From the NCBI GenBank assembly GCA_900552125.1, contig URYK01000041.1, forward strand, positions 1 to 23,448: a stretch of 23,448 nucleotides of DNA, given 5' to 3'. The notes under the pieces are model-generated. The model ran no database searches. It was not told the DNA's origin and saw only the letters and a program-made list of their open reading frames with translations. Origin of the DNA: an uncultured Solobacterium sp. GTDB taxonomy: Bacteria; Bacillota_I; Bacilli_A; Erysipelotrichales; Erysipelotrichaceae. This document shows, in pieces, positions 7,647 through 16,086 of the stretch. Numbering within the stretch: position 1 is the stretch's first letter; every line of letters starts with the position of its first letter. The position numbers and the translations under genes were made by a program.

Positions 7647-8743
7647 ACGATCACCTTCTGTTCATAAGGTAAGAATAGATGGAAAGTAATTGTTTTACCC
7701 TTGATATCCGCATGAATATTTCCTTGATGAAGTTCCACTATTTCACGTGCGATTGCTAAACCTAAACCTGCTCCTCCGCTTGTAGAAGTACGAGCTGATT
7801 CAGCACGATAGAATTTATCAAATAAGTGCTGTACAGATTCAGCATCCATTGCGTCTTTCTCATTCGTATATTCAATCATTACCCCTTTTTTCTGTTTTCG
7901 TGCAGATATGGTGATATCCGTATGCGGTATACAATAATTGATCGCATTACGCATTAAGTTATCAAACACACGATGAAGTTTATCAAAGTCTCCATAAATT
8001 TCAATATCCTCATCAAAATTCAGAATCAGATTTATCCCCTTTTTCTCAATAAGCGGATAAAAGCCTGCAATCTGCTGATTAAGCATGGATGGTAAATTGA
8101 TCTTTGTCAGATCCAGCTGTGATACCTTATCATCATAACGCAGAATTTCTGAAAATTCATCAATCAGATCATCAAGGCGCTGCGCTTTTTCATAGGCAAC
8201 CTGAATAGAAGAAGAACGTTGTCCATCATCAAGCTTATGATCGAGAATATGATTAATATAGCCTATCATAGAGGTAAGCGGTGTCTTTAAATCATGAGCC
8301 AAATACATCAGCAGCTCATTCTTATGTTCATTTTCCTGTATCGATAATTGTTGAGTCTTCTGTTTTTTCTCCAGCATATCCAAAATTCTCTTTCTTGATA
8401 TCTCAATTTCAGGTAAATAACGATATGAAAAAGGCAAATGTTCAATCGACTTTCCTTGCATCGTATCAAGTAAAACTTCTAAATTCTGGAAAAATAAACG
8501 TAAAAATAGAAATAACAGAAAAATCAAAGTTGCTGATAATAGAATGATATTAATTTCCATTTCATGCTTTAAATAAAACAAAAGGAAGTCAGAATCTTTT
8601 AAAATCCCTTGATTACTATAATAAGTCGCATAATAATTTAATAGATAAATCAATGCCCCAACGCTGCCAAGTACAACTGCGGTCATCAATATATATATAT
8701 ATGTCAAATGCCTGCGCAATCTGCGATAAATACTATTCTTCAA
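7643..8743 (-). CDS. VanS-like sensor histidine kinase
   Basis: A canonical 366-aa membrane histidine kinase. Transmembrane helices lie at about 15-36 and 65-84 with a short external loop. The H-box YLAHDLKTPLTS carries phosphoacceptor His150; the N-box is DNLMRN with Asn262 and Asn266; the F-box FDKFYRAESAR and the G2 box GGAGLGLAIA complete the ATPase domain. The overall pattern is that of VanS-type kinases sensing cell-wall stress. It autophosphorylates and passes the phosphate to the response regulator encoded just upstream. It starts with TTG at 8743, overlapping the regulator by 11 bases, with AGGA 7 bases upstream. A divergent D,D-carboxypeptidase supports a peptidoglycan role. The ligand is unknown. 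Confidence 0.92.
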   Translation of the reverse strand: MKNSIYRRLRRHLTYIYILMTAVVLGSVGALIYLLNYYATYYSNQGILKDSDFLLFYLKHEMEINIILLSATLIFLLFLFLRLFFQNLEVLLDTMQGKSIEHLPFSYRYLPEIEISRKRILDMLEKKQKTQQLSIQENEHKNELLMYLAHDLKTPLTSMIGYINHILDHKLDDGQRSSSIQVAYEKAQRLDDLIDEFSEILRYDDKVSQLDLTKINLPSMLNQQIAGFYPLIEKKGINLILNFDEDIEIYGDFDKLHRVFDNLMRNAINYCIPHTDITISARKQKKGVMIEYTNEKDAMDAESVQHLFDKFYRAESARTSTSGGAGLGLAIAREIVELHQGNIHADIKGKTITFHLFLPYEQKVIV

Positions 8744-9422
8744 TTTGATATCCTACGCCCCATACAGTTCGAATAAATTTAGGATTTCTAGCAGGCTCAT
8801 GCATCTTTTCTCGAAGTCGTCGAATATGTACCATGACAGTATTATTACTATCAAAATACTTTTCCTTCCAGACAGCCTCAAACAGCTCTTCACTGGTAAT
8901 CACTCTTCCTCTATTTTTACATAAATACCAAAGGATTGAAAATTCAATTGGTGTTAAATTTAAAACTTCATCATATAAAGTACAACGATGGGAATCATTA
9001 TCAATGATCAATCCGCGAAAATCAATCACATTCACATTTTCCTGAGATGGATTATATTTCTTATAACGACGTAATTGAGCTTTTACACGTGCTACCATTT
9101 CTAAAGGATTAAATGGTTTGGTGATATAATCATCAGCTCCTAGCGATAATCCTTGTATTTTATCTACATCCTCTACTTTTGCTGTCAGCATAATTACCGG
9201 AAACATATATTTCTCACGAATCATTTTACATATTTCAAAACCATCGATTTTTGGCATCATCACATCTAATAATGCTAAATCCACACGGTTATTTTTCATA
9301 AATTCTACTGCATCTTCACTATCATAAAACTTGTGCACTTCATACCCCTCGTTACTTAAATAAAGTGCCACAAGATCTGCAATCTCTTTTTCATCATCTA
9401 ACACAAGTATTTTTGTCTGCAT
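8733..9422 (-). CDS. VanR-like OmpR/PhoB-family response regulator
   Basis: A 229-aa two-domain response regulator. The receiver domain (about 1-120) has the acidic pair Asp9/Asp10, phosphoacceptor Asp53 in LLDVMMP, Thr80 in IMLTAK and Lys102 in ITKPF. The C-terminal winged-helix domain (about 130-229) shows LTPIEFSILWYLCKNRGRVI, then VMVHIRRLREK and a final TVWGVGYQIEE, typical of OmpR/PhoB members. GGAGGG is 6 bases before the ATG. It is first in a leftward operon with two kinases and the 172-aa protein. Likely targets are its own promoter and the divergent carboxypeptidase gene, through direct repeats at 9478-9502 (inference). Confidence 0.93.
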   Translation of the reverse strand: MQTKILVLDDEKEIADLVALYLSNEGYEVHKFYDSEDAVEFMKNNRVDLALLDVMMPKIDGFEICKMIREKYMFPVIMLTAKVEDVDKIQGLSLGADDYITKPFNPLEMVARVKAQLRRYKKYNPSQENVNVIDFRGLIIDNDSHRCTLYDEVLNLTPIEFSILWYLCKNRGRVITSEELFEAVWKEKYFDSNNTVMVHIRRLREKMHEPARNPKFIRTVWGVGYQIEE

Positions 9423-9442
9423 ATGAATCCCTCCATATGTTT

Positions 9443-9502
9443 ATTATATCAAATAGAAGTCCTTTCGTCTTGTCATCTTAAGAATGTAAGAAAAATTTAA
9501 GA
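9443..9502 (-). promoter_or_regulatory. Promoter and putative response-regulator site
   Basis: A TATAAT box lies at 9443-9448 on the minus strand, with only a weak AAGACG at the -35 position. Just upstream are three repeats read on the plus strand: TTAAGA at 9478-9483, GTAAGA at 9486-9491 and TTAAGA at 9497-9502. The last two are 11 bases apart, one helical turn, as expected for an OmpR-type dimer. The weak -35 box and adjacent repeats suggest activation by the encoded regulator. Confidence 0.5.
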
Positions 9503-9540
9503 GCTATTTCCTATTTTTATTTAGATAATCATTTCATCTA

Positions 9541-9546
9541 TGATAT
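9541..9546 (+). promoter_or_regulatory. Putative -10 box of carboxypeptidase gene
   Basis: TATGAT is followed by a short leader and AAAGGAG 7 bases before the ATG at 9568. No good -35 box is present 17 bases upstream, which fits a promoter dependent on an activator bound to the repeats at 9478-9502. Confidence 0.35.
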
Positions 9547-9567
9547 GATTATAAAGGAGTTGAAAGC

Positions 9568-10539
9568 ATGAAAAATATTAGAAAACGCTGGTGGATATTA
9601 TTATTCTTTATTATACTTCTCTTTATTGTGGATATTACCATGTATACACAAATTAAAGAATACTATCCTGATTTTATAAAACCAATGGAAAACAAAACAT
9701 TCACAGAACCGTGTTTAGATAAATCTCAAAAAGCAATACAAGAATCATTATCTACACTATCTTTAAACAGTGAACATATCATTGTGGTTGATTTAGAAGA
9801 TATGCAGACTTTGTATGAAAAAAAAGCTGATGAAAAAATTTATCCAGCTTCCATTACCAAGGCATTAACAGCTTTAGTTGCTTTAGATTCTATTCAAGAC
9901 CTCAATCAAAAAGTAACAATTACAAAAGATGATTTAGCTGGACTAGCAGAAGCAAACGCCAGTGTAGCAGGTTTAAAAGTAAATGAAAAAGTTACTTATG
10001 AAGATCTGTTATATGCATTGATTCTACCATCAGGTGCAGATGGTGCGAATGCCCTAGCAAACAACCTAGCAGGTTCTGTCTCAAACTTTGTATCTGACAT
10101 GAATAAAAAAACTCAAGCCTTAGGTATGACAAATACACATTTTGAAAACCCTACTGGGCTTCATGATAAAAACCACTATACAACATTACATGATTTGAAG
10201 AAAATGATGGTTCACGCATGGAAAAATCCTGCTTTCCGAAACATACTCACATCACTTACATATAAAATTCCTAAAACATCCCAACATCCAAATGGCTTAA
10301 CTTTAGAAAATACACTTTTGTTTTATTCTAATAATTTAAAGTTTGATGGTGGAGAAATCGTTGGTGGGAAAAGCGGATTTACACCAGAAGCAGGTTATTG
10401 CTTATTAAGTATTGGAAAAATGGAAGATGGTCATCCATACATGGTCATCAGTGCTAAAGCAAAGAAAACCAATACTTCGTATGGCAATACCGAAGACGCA
10501 TTAAAAATCTATTCAACTATCGCAAAAACTAGCACATAA
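9568..10539 (+). CDS. Membrane-anchored serine D-alanyl-D-alanine carboxypeptidase
   Basis: A 323-aa S11-family penicillin-binding enzyme that removes the terminal D-alanine from peptidoglycan pentapeptides outside the membrane. One N-terminal transmembrane anchor is visible at about 8-26 and no C-terminal anchor domain follows, so it is shorter than DacA-type enzymes. The catalytic SxxK motif is SITK at 95-98; the second motif region is LPSGADGAN near 153-161; the third is KSG at 268-270 in place of the usual KTG. Trimming of D-Ala-D-Ala ends reduces glycopeptide targets, and serine carboxypeptidases of this kind occur with VanRS in some van clusters. Divergence from the VanRS-like operon suggests coregulation; a resistance function is inference. 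Confidence 0.88.
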   Translation: MKNIRKRWWILLFFIILLFIVDITMYTQIKEYYPDFIKPMENKTFTEPCLDKSQKAIQESLSTLSLNSEHIIVVDLEDMQTLYEKKADEKIYPASITKALTALVALDSIQDLNQKVTITKDDLAGLAEANASVAGLKVNEKVTYEDLLYALILPSGADGANALANNLAGSVSNFVSDMNKKTQALGMTNTHFENPTGLHDKNHYTTLHDLKKMMVHAWKNPAFRNILTSLTYKIPKTSQHPNGLTLENTLLFYSNNLKFDGGEIVGGKSGFTPEAGYCLLSIGKMEDGHPYMVISAKAKKTNTSYGNTEDALKIYSTIAKTST

Positions 10540-10561
10540 GCTAAAATGTTTATGTGCTTTT
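10531..10561. terminator. Terminator overlapping the carboxypeptidase stop codon
   Basis: AGCACATAA and TTATGTGCT form a perfect 9-bp stem around a 10-base loop; the TAA stop codon is in the left arm. TTTT follows on the plus strand, and on the minus strand a T-run follows after two bases, so it may serve both this gene and the convergent lipoprotein gene. Confidence 0.75.
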
Positions 10562-10569
10562 ATTATTCT

Positions 10570-11757
10570 TTAATCAATTTCATATATCTTTGTAATTTCA
10601 TTTGTATGTAAATTTTTCTTCATAAATACACTATTTTTACGCGTAGCACCTAATCTCCAGCCAATGTCATTATTTGAATTACGATCCGAATTATGAATCA
10701 AACAATAAATATCATTACCTTTTTTCTCAATAAATTCTATTCTGGTAAAAGAACGATCATCACCATATTCACTAGTATCCGATAATTTTGTTTCCTTACC
10801 ATTATGTTCAAACATATAAATACCATCTTTAAGACCTAGGTAATAATTTCCGCTAAAGTCTTTGTATATAATTCTATTGAATCCTCCACCGATAACTCCA
10901 TCTTTATAAGAAATTTCATTGCCTTCACCTAAACTAAAAATAGCAGTTTCATCATTTAATGAATCTATTGAATAATCATCTTTATTCACCTTGACAATAT
11001 GACCACCTTGCAATGTTGCAGCACTTCCTGCTCTATAGGAATACGAAAAGTAAACAGCGTTTCCTTCAACATAATTTAAAACGATTTCATTTTCAGTCGT
11101 ATATATATCATTATAACTTTTAGTAAATACTACATTCTTATGATTATCCTTTAAATCTAAAACAATAACGGTAATATCTTTTTTATTCTCAATGTCATAA
11201 TTCTGATAATATATATGTTCATCCTCATGCATTAGATAAACACCTTTCCCTAATTTCTTTGACTCTTCATGAACTAAATCATATGCATAAATATTATCTT
11301 CATCTGAATAAATAAGCGTATCACCAATCAAATCCTCTATGCTCCCTCTTGTGATTGTTTTTAAAGATTGATCCTCTAAAGAATATACATTAATGGAGCC
11401 ATCATATTTCTGATATATTATCTGATCATTATAATATACTACCTCTCCATAGCCATGATCTTCAAACAGAATAGTTTCTTCTCCTTTTTCATTCATTGAG
11501 ACAAATTGGTTATTTGTATCTAATTTCTCATACGCCCCCCATAGTCCATCATTCGAAAAACTATTCTTATTATATTTCCAGAAATAAAGTGTTCCATCTT
11601 TTCCTACAAGTACATTACCATACTGATTTCCCTCATCAAAGTCAAAACTAATCTCTGCTTTATCATTTTCTTTAAACTCTTCATTCTCATGATATGAACA
11701 GCCAGATATTAAAGCCATCAAAGAGAAAAACATAAGAAATATTTTTACTTTCCTCAT
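10570..11757 (-). CDS. Secreted lipoprotein, probable beta-propeller (DUF5050-like)
   Basis: A 395-aa lipoprotein exported by a type II signal peptide: MRKVKIFLMFFSLMALISGC ends in the lipobox LISGC with the lipidated Cys20. The mature part is rich in aromatic and acidic residues and shows recurring short blocks of the type strand, then YY or YS, then strand (for example DGTLYFWKYNK, YNDQIIYQKYD, IYAYDLVHEESKK, EHIYYQNYD), the pattern of repeated beta-propeller blades seen in DUF5050-like proteins. No catalytic motif is recognisable. AGAGGG lies about 9 bases before the ATG. It stands alone, facing the carboxypeptidase gene. It may be a binding or sensory surface protein; I would not go further. 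Confidence 0.8.
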   Translation of the reverse strand: MRKVKIFLMFFSLMALISGCSYHENEEFKENDKAEISFDFDEGNQYGNVLVGKDGTLYFWKYNKNSFSNDGLWGAYEKLDTNNQFVSMNEKGEETILFEDHGYGEVVYYNDQIIYQKYDGSINVYSLEDQSLKTITRGSIEDLIGDTLIYSDEDNIYAYDLVHEESKKLGKGVYLMHEDEHIYYQNYDIENKKDITVIVLDLKDNHKNVVFTKSYNDIYTTENEIVLNYVEGNAVYFSYSYRAGSAATLQGGHIVKVNKDDYSIDSLNDETAIFSLGEGNEISYKDGVIGGGFNRIIYKDFSGNYYLGLKDGIYMFEHNGKETKLSDTSEYGDDRSFTRIEFIEKKGNDIYCLIHNSDRNSNNDIGWRLGATRKNSVFMKKNLHTNEITKIYEID

Positions 11758-11864
11758 ACACTATTCCCTCTTTCACTATAATTTTACTATAAAATAGCGC
11801 ATATAAGCTTATTTTTATCATTTATCATCAAAACATCCAAACACATCAATTCATCTTTTTAAAG

Positions 11865-11914
11865 TGAAAAAGAACTGCAGTCCATGGTTTAAAAGCCTTG
11901 GACTTACAGTTCTT
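11865..11914 (-). terminator. Strong terminator after the transketolase genes
   Basis: AAGAACTG pairs with CAGTTCTT, and GTCCA with TGGAC, in a long interrupted stem around an AT-rich loop; TTTTT follows on the minus strand. It begins 13 bases past the stop codon of the transketolase C-terminal subunit. The remaining gap to 11757 shows no gene. Confidence 0.85.
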
Positions 11915-11926
11915 TTATTTGTTTAA

Positions 11927-12856
11927 TTAAATATTTTCTTCTACTGCTTTCACAATATCATTTGCAGTTAGACCATATTTTTCAAGTAATGCAGCTGGTG
12001 TTCCACTTTCACCGAAAGTATCTTTGATACCAACCATTGCCATTTTTCTTGGTGCTTTCTGGCTAAGTACTTCCGCAACAGCGCTTCCTAATCCGCCAAT
12101 AACACTATGTTCTTCACAAGTTACAAATAACTCATGATCTTTTGCTAATTCAACTAATAAATCTGCATCAATTGGTTTAATTGTATGCATATCTACTACA
12201 GTTACTTCTAGACCTTTTTCTTTTAATTGATCTGCTGCAGCTAGTGCTGCTTCTACCATGATACCATTTGCGATTAATGCAACCTTGCTGCCTTTACGAA
12301 CAACATTTCCTTTTCCGATTTCAAAGTGAAGAGAATCTTCTGTATAAACATCTTCAACTGCCATTCTTCCAAGACGTACATAACAAGGTCCATCATATTC
12401 TGCTACAGCGCGAATTGCTGCTTTAGTTTCCACACCATCCGCTGGTGAAACAACTACCATACCTGGTATACTTCTCATCAATGCGATATCTTCTACACTC
12501 TGATGACTTGCACCATCTTCTCCAACTGTTAATCCTGCATGAGTAGCACAAACTTTTACATTTAGATGCGGATAACCGATAGAGTTACGAACCTGTTCAA
12601 AGGCACGACCTGCCGCAAACATTGCGAATGTACTCGCAAATACAATGTTTCCGCTAGCCGCCATACCAGCAGCTGCAGCCATCATATTACCTTCCGCAAT
12701 ACCAAAGTTAAAGTGCTGTTCAGGAGCTACCTTTTTAACTTCTCCTGTTTTTGTAGAACCAGATAAATCTGCATCTAGAACTAGGATTTTTTTATTTTCT
12801 TTTGCCAATTCAGCAAGTGTTTTTCCATATGCTTCACGAGTCGCCATCTTTGCCAT
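11927..12856 (-). CDS. Transketolase, C-terminal subunit
   Basis: The 309-aa second half of a split transketolase. It contains the pyrimidine-binding domain (about 5-165), with the catalytic Glu55 in NFGIAEGNMM that activates the thiamine diphosphate cofactor, and the C-terminal domain (about 185-300) with the TCEEHSVIGGLGSAVAEVL stretch. Together with the upstream gene it forms an enzyme of the non-oxidative pentose phosphate pathway that moves two-carbon units between sugar phosphates. GGAGG precedes its ATG, which shares one base with the stop codon of the N-terminal subunit (TAATG), ensuring coupled translation and equal amounts. Split forms are common in Firmicutes and archaea; some resemble DXP synthase, but the two-gene form fits transketolase. 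Confidence 0.92.
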   Translation of the reverse strand: MAKMATREAYGKTLAELAKENKKILVLDADLSGSTKTGEVKKVAPEQHFNFGIAEGNMMAAAAGMAASGNIVFASTFAMFAAGRAFEQVRNSIGYPHLNVKVCATHAGLTVGEDGASHQSVEDIALMRSIPGMVVVSPADGVETKAAIRAVAEYDGPCYVRLGRMAVEDVYTEDSLHFEIGKGNVVRKGSKVALIANGIMVEAALAAADQLKEKGLEVTVVDMHTIKPIDADLLVELAKDHELFVTCEEHSVIGGLGSAVAEVLSQKAPRKMAMVGIKDTFGESGTPAALLEKYGLTANDIVKAVEENI

Positions 12857-13683
12857 TATTTACATCCTCCTTCAAGTTCTGCAAGTGCTTCAGCACATTG
12901 TTCTGCATTTGGTGCAGATCCATGCCAATTTGCTTTGTTTTCCATGAAGGATACACCTTTACCTTTTACAGTGTGTGCAATAACAACTGTTGGTTTCCCT
13001 TTTACTGTTTTTGCTTCTTCACAAGCCGCAATAACACTTTCTAAGTCATTGCCATCTTCTAATACGATTACATTCCATCCGAATGCTTTGAATTTTTCAT
13101 CAAGTGGAGTAGGATTCATAACATCTTTAACATTTCCATCAATCTGTAAACAGTTATGATCTACAAATGCTAATAAGTTATCAAGTTTATAGTGAGCTGC
13201 TGCCATTGCGGCTTCCCATACTTGACCTTCCTGACATTCTCCATCTCCTAAAATTGTATAAATACGATGGTCATCTTTATTGTATTTGTTTGCCATTGCC
13301 ATACCTACTGCACAAGAAATTCCTTGTCCTAAAGAACCTGTAGACATATCTACCCCTGGCAATTTACGCATACTTGGATGCCCCTGTAAACGTGAATTGA
13401 TTTTACGGAAAGTTGCCAATTCCTCTTCTTCAATCAACCCTTTTTCAGCTAATACCGCATACAACAGTGGAGAAGCATGACCTTTAGATAAGACAAAACG
13501 ATCCCTATTCGTTGATGTCATATTCTCTTTGGTAATATCCATCTGTGTAAAGTAAATAGCTGTTGCGATTTCTACAGACGATAAACTTCCGCCAGGATGT
13601 CCAGATTTTGCTTCTGTAACCATCTTAACGATGTTTTTTCGAATGTTATTCGCTTTTCCCTTTAAATCTTCTAATTGGTACAT
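12856..13683 (-). CDS. Transketolase, N-terminal subunit
   Basis: The 275-aa first half of a split transketolase, carrying the pyrophosphate-binding domain for thiamine diphosphate. The motif GDGECQEGQVWEA (GDG at 146-148) runs to the conserved Asn in DHN at 175-177 and binds Mg2+ and the cofactor. SGHPGGSLSS near 27-36, SKGHASP near 66-72 and GSLGQGI near 116-122 are further family motifs lining the active site. AGGAGG lies 8 bases before the ATG. The partner follows with a one-base overlap. The pair has a TATAAT box upstream and a strong terminator, so it is a two-gene operon. Confidence 0.93.
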   Translation of the reverse strand: MYQLEDLKGKANNIRKNIVKMVTEAKSGHPGGSLSSVEIATAIYFTQMDITKENMTSTNRDRFVLSKGHASPLLYAVLAEKGLIEEEELATFRKINSRLQGHPSMRKLPGVDMSTGSLGQGISCAVGMAMANKYNKDDHRIYTILGDGECQEGQVWEAAMAAAHYKLDNLLAFVDHNCLQIDGNVKDVMNPTPLDEKFKAFGWNVIVLEDGNDLESVIAACEEAKTVKGKPTVVIAHTVKGKGVSFMENKANWHGSAPNAEQCAEALAELEGGCK

Positions 13684-13713
13684 TCTATTAATCCTCCTTG
13701 TTTTACCATGTTT

Positions 13714-13719
13714 ATTATA
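13714..13719 (-). promoter_or_regulatory. -10 box of the transketolase operon
   Basis: TATAAT on the minus strand, about 30 bases before the start codon. The -35 region is AT-rich with no clear TTGACA; TTTATT or TTGTTT are the best matches at 16 and 19 bases. Confidence 0.5.
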
Positions 13720-13805
13720 CTATAAATTCCTAGAAAATAAACAAATATTTTTATGTGAAATTATCAAATAAATCGATAAATACAAATCATAAGTACATCA
13801 TATTT

Positions 13806-15953
13806 TTACATTGGTAATAATGATAATTGAACTTTCTGTTTCTCTTCATCAATATTATATACCCATACCTTTACGATATCACCAACTGACAATAGTTCAC
13901 TTGGATGTGAGATACGATGACGACTCATTTTAGATATATGAATTAAGCCATCCTCGTGTAATCCAATATCCACAAATGCACCAAAGTCCACAACATTACG
14001 CACAACACCTTCCAATTGATCTCCAATATGCAAATCTGTTAGCTCTAAAACATCACTTCTTAGCATAGGTCCATCATATTGTGAGCGATAATCACGTAAT
14101 GGTGCCGCAATGGAATCTAAGATATCCTGAATCGTATACGTATCACTTCCACATGTTTCCACTAGCTTAGCAACATCTGCATTTTTTACAGTTTCCATTG
14201 CTTTTTCACTGCCCATATCTTCTTCTTTAAGATCTAAAATAGCCAGCACTTTTCTTGCGATATCATAACTTTCTGGGTGAATGCTTGTTCGGTCCAAGAA
14301 ATCTGTACCATCTTCAATACGTAGGAATCCTGCAGCCTGTTCAAAAGATTTAGGCCCTATCTTTGGAATTGCTTTTAACTCTTTACGATTTTTTAATTCT
14401 CCATGTTCTTTACGATACTGGACGATGGATTTTGCACTGGCTCCGCTCAATCCAGAAATATTCTTCAACAGTTCTTCTGAAGCTGTATTAACATTGACAC
14501 CTACTCGATTAACTGCTTTAGATACTACAAAATCTAAACGTTCTTTTAATCTGGCAGTAGGTAAATCATGCTGGTATTGTCCTACACCAATAGATTGCGG
14601 ATCTATTTTTATTAATTCAGATAATGGATCAATAATTCTTCTCGCAATAGAAATGGCAGAACGCTGTTCTACATGAAGATCCGGGAATTCTTCTCTAGCC
14701 AATTTACTAGCAGAATATACGGAAGCACCTGCTTCTGAAACAATCGTATACTGAACATCTAAATGATATTCTTTAATTAAGTTAGCCACAAAAGCTTCAC
14801 TTTCTCTGCTGGCTGTTCCATTTCCAATCGCAATAATATCAATTGGATATTTTTTTAATAGGGCTAACATTGTTTCTTTAGCTTCTTTAATTTTGGCATT
14901 TGGCGGTGTAGGATAAACAATACTAATATCCAGCATATTTCCATTTTTATCCACGACAGCTAATTTACAGCCTGTACGAAATGCAGGGTCAAAACCTAAT
15001 ACCATCTTATTCTTCATCGGTGGCTGCATTAATAGACGCTCTAAATTTAAAGAGAATACTTCAATTGATTGTTCATGTGCTTTTTCACTCAATGCCGTAC
15101 GTATTTCTCTTTCTACTGCAGGAAATGCTAAACGTTTTAATCCATCCTCAACTGCTTCTTTAATATATGTACTACATGGACTTACTCTTTTCTTTGTGAA
15201 CTTATTCGTTGTCCACTCAATAATATAATCTTTATCAAAATCAATAGATACACTTAATACTTTTTCTTTTTCTCCACGATCAATTGCCATAATACGATGA
15301 CTTGCAATACTAGATACTCTTTCGCTATAGTCATAGTACATTTTATATACCTTTTTCTCATCTGTATGGTTCTTCTTTTCTTTTGTTATGATTTTTCCAT
15401 AACGTTCCATACTATTTCGAATTCTTTCACGAACTGCTGGATCATCACTCGCCATTTCCGCTATGATATCCTTAGCCCCTTGAATAGCTTCTGCACTATC
15501 ACTTACCTGATCATTGATATATTTCTGTGCTTCCTGTTCTACATCTGCATCACGATACATTTTTAATATCCATTCCGCAAATGGCTTTAAACCTTTTGCA
15601 GCAGCGATACTTGCTCTTGTCTTACGTTTCTGCTGATATGGACGATAAATATCATCTACCTGTGATAATTTTTCACAAGCATCTACTTGTCTGATAATTT
15701 CTTCTGTTAATTTCCCTTGTTGTTCAATCAGACGTTTTACATCATCTTTACGTTTCTGTAAATTTACCTGATATTCATATTGTTCCTGAATCAAGCGAAT
15801 CTGTTCCTCATCCAATCCTTTTGTTACTTCTTTACGATAACGTGCAATAAAAGGAACTGTATTACCTTCCTCTAATAGTCGTAAGGTTTCCGTAATCTGT
15901 TTTGGCTGTATTTTTAACTGTGCAGCCATTGGCTGTATTATCTGCTCTATCAT
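13806..15953 (-). CDS. tex: Tex-type RNA-binding transcription accessory protein
   Basis: A 715-aa Tex protein, a conserved nucleic-acid-binding factor related to eukaryotic Spt6. Domains in order: helical N-terminal Tex region (about 1-190, with NTVPFIARYRKEVTKGLDEE and IYRPYQQKRKTRA), a YqgF/RNase H-like domain (about 315-440, MVLGFDPAFRTGCKLAVV), a helix-hairpin-helix region (about 490-545, VNVNTASEELLKNISGLS and KIGPKSFEQAAGFL) and a C-terminal S1 domain (about 645-713, VVDFGAFVDIGLHEDGLIHI). Length is normal, slightly short at the C-terminus. GGAAG lies 8 bases before the ATG. It is a single-gene unit divergent from the pentapeptide-repeat gene. Confidence 0.95.
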   Translation of the reverse strand: MIEQIIQPMAAQLKIQPKQITETLRLLEEGNTVPFIARYRKEVTKGLDEEQIRLIQEQYEYQVNLQKRKDDVKRLIEQQGKLTEEIIRQVDACEKLSQVDDIYRPYQQKRKTRASIAAAKGLKPFAEWILKMYRDADVEQEAQKYINDQVSDSAEAIQGAKDIIAEMASDDPAVRERIRNSMERYGKIITKEKKNHTDEKKVYKMYYDYSERVSSIASHRIMAIDRGEKEKVLSVSIDFDKDYIIEWTTNKFTKKRVSPCSTYIKEAVEDGLKRLAFPAVEREIRTALSEKAHEQSIEVFSLNLERLLMQPPMKNKMVLGFDPAFRTGCKLAVVDKNGNMLDISIVYPTPPNAKIKEAKETMLALLKKYPIDIIAIGNGTASRESEAFVANLIKEYHLDVQYTIVSEAGASVYSASKLAREEFPDLHVEQRSAISIARRIIDPLSELIKIDPQSIGVGQYQHDLPTARLKERLDFVVSKAVNRVGVNVNTASEELLKNISGLSGASAKSIVQYRKEHGELKNRKELKAIPKIGPKSFEQAAGFLRIEDGTDFLDRTSIHPESYDIARKVLAILDLKEEDMGSEKAMETVKNADVAKLVETCGSDTYTIQDILDSIAAPLRDYRSQYDGPMLRSDVLELTDLHIGDQLEGVVRNVVDFGAFVDIGLHEDGLIHISKMSRHRISHPSELLSVGDIVKVWVYNIDEEKQKVQLSLLPM

Positions 15954-15988
15954 ATAAAGTACTTCCTTTCTTATTTAATCGTAACCGT

Positions 15989-16017
15989 ATTATAGAGAGA
16001 ATTTAACTGAAATACAA
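15989..16017 (-). promoter_or_regulatory. Promoter of tex
   Basis: TTGTAT (16012-16017), a 17-base spacer and TATAAT (15989-15994) on the minus strand. The -10 box is perfect and the -35 box partial. Confidence 0.6.
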
Positions 16018-16062
16018 GACTTACATTTTAATAAATATGTGTATTAACATACTTTTCTCTGC

Positions 16063-16068
16063 TATAAT
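16063..16068 (+). promoter_or_regulatory. Extended -10 promoter of the pentapeptide gene
   Basis: TGCTATAAT combines a perfect -10 box with the TGn extension, compensating for the absent -35 box. AGAGGTGA follows at 16075-16082 just before the ATG, so the leader is only about 12 bases. Confidence 0.6.
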
Positions 16069-16086
16069 ATCGCTAGAGGTGAAGTT

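Noticed and set aside
11758..11926. Possible riboswitch or small RNA between lipoprotein and transketolase genes
   Set aside because: The only strong structure is the transketolase terminator; no conserved riboswitch core could be recognised.
12566..13480. Several plus-strand frames over the transketolase genes
   Set aside because: Antisense shadows with no ribosome binding sites; the minus-strand genes have complete motifs.
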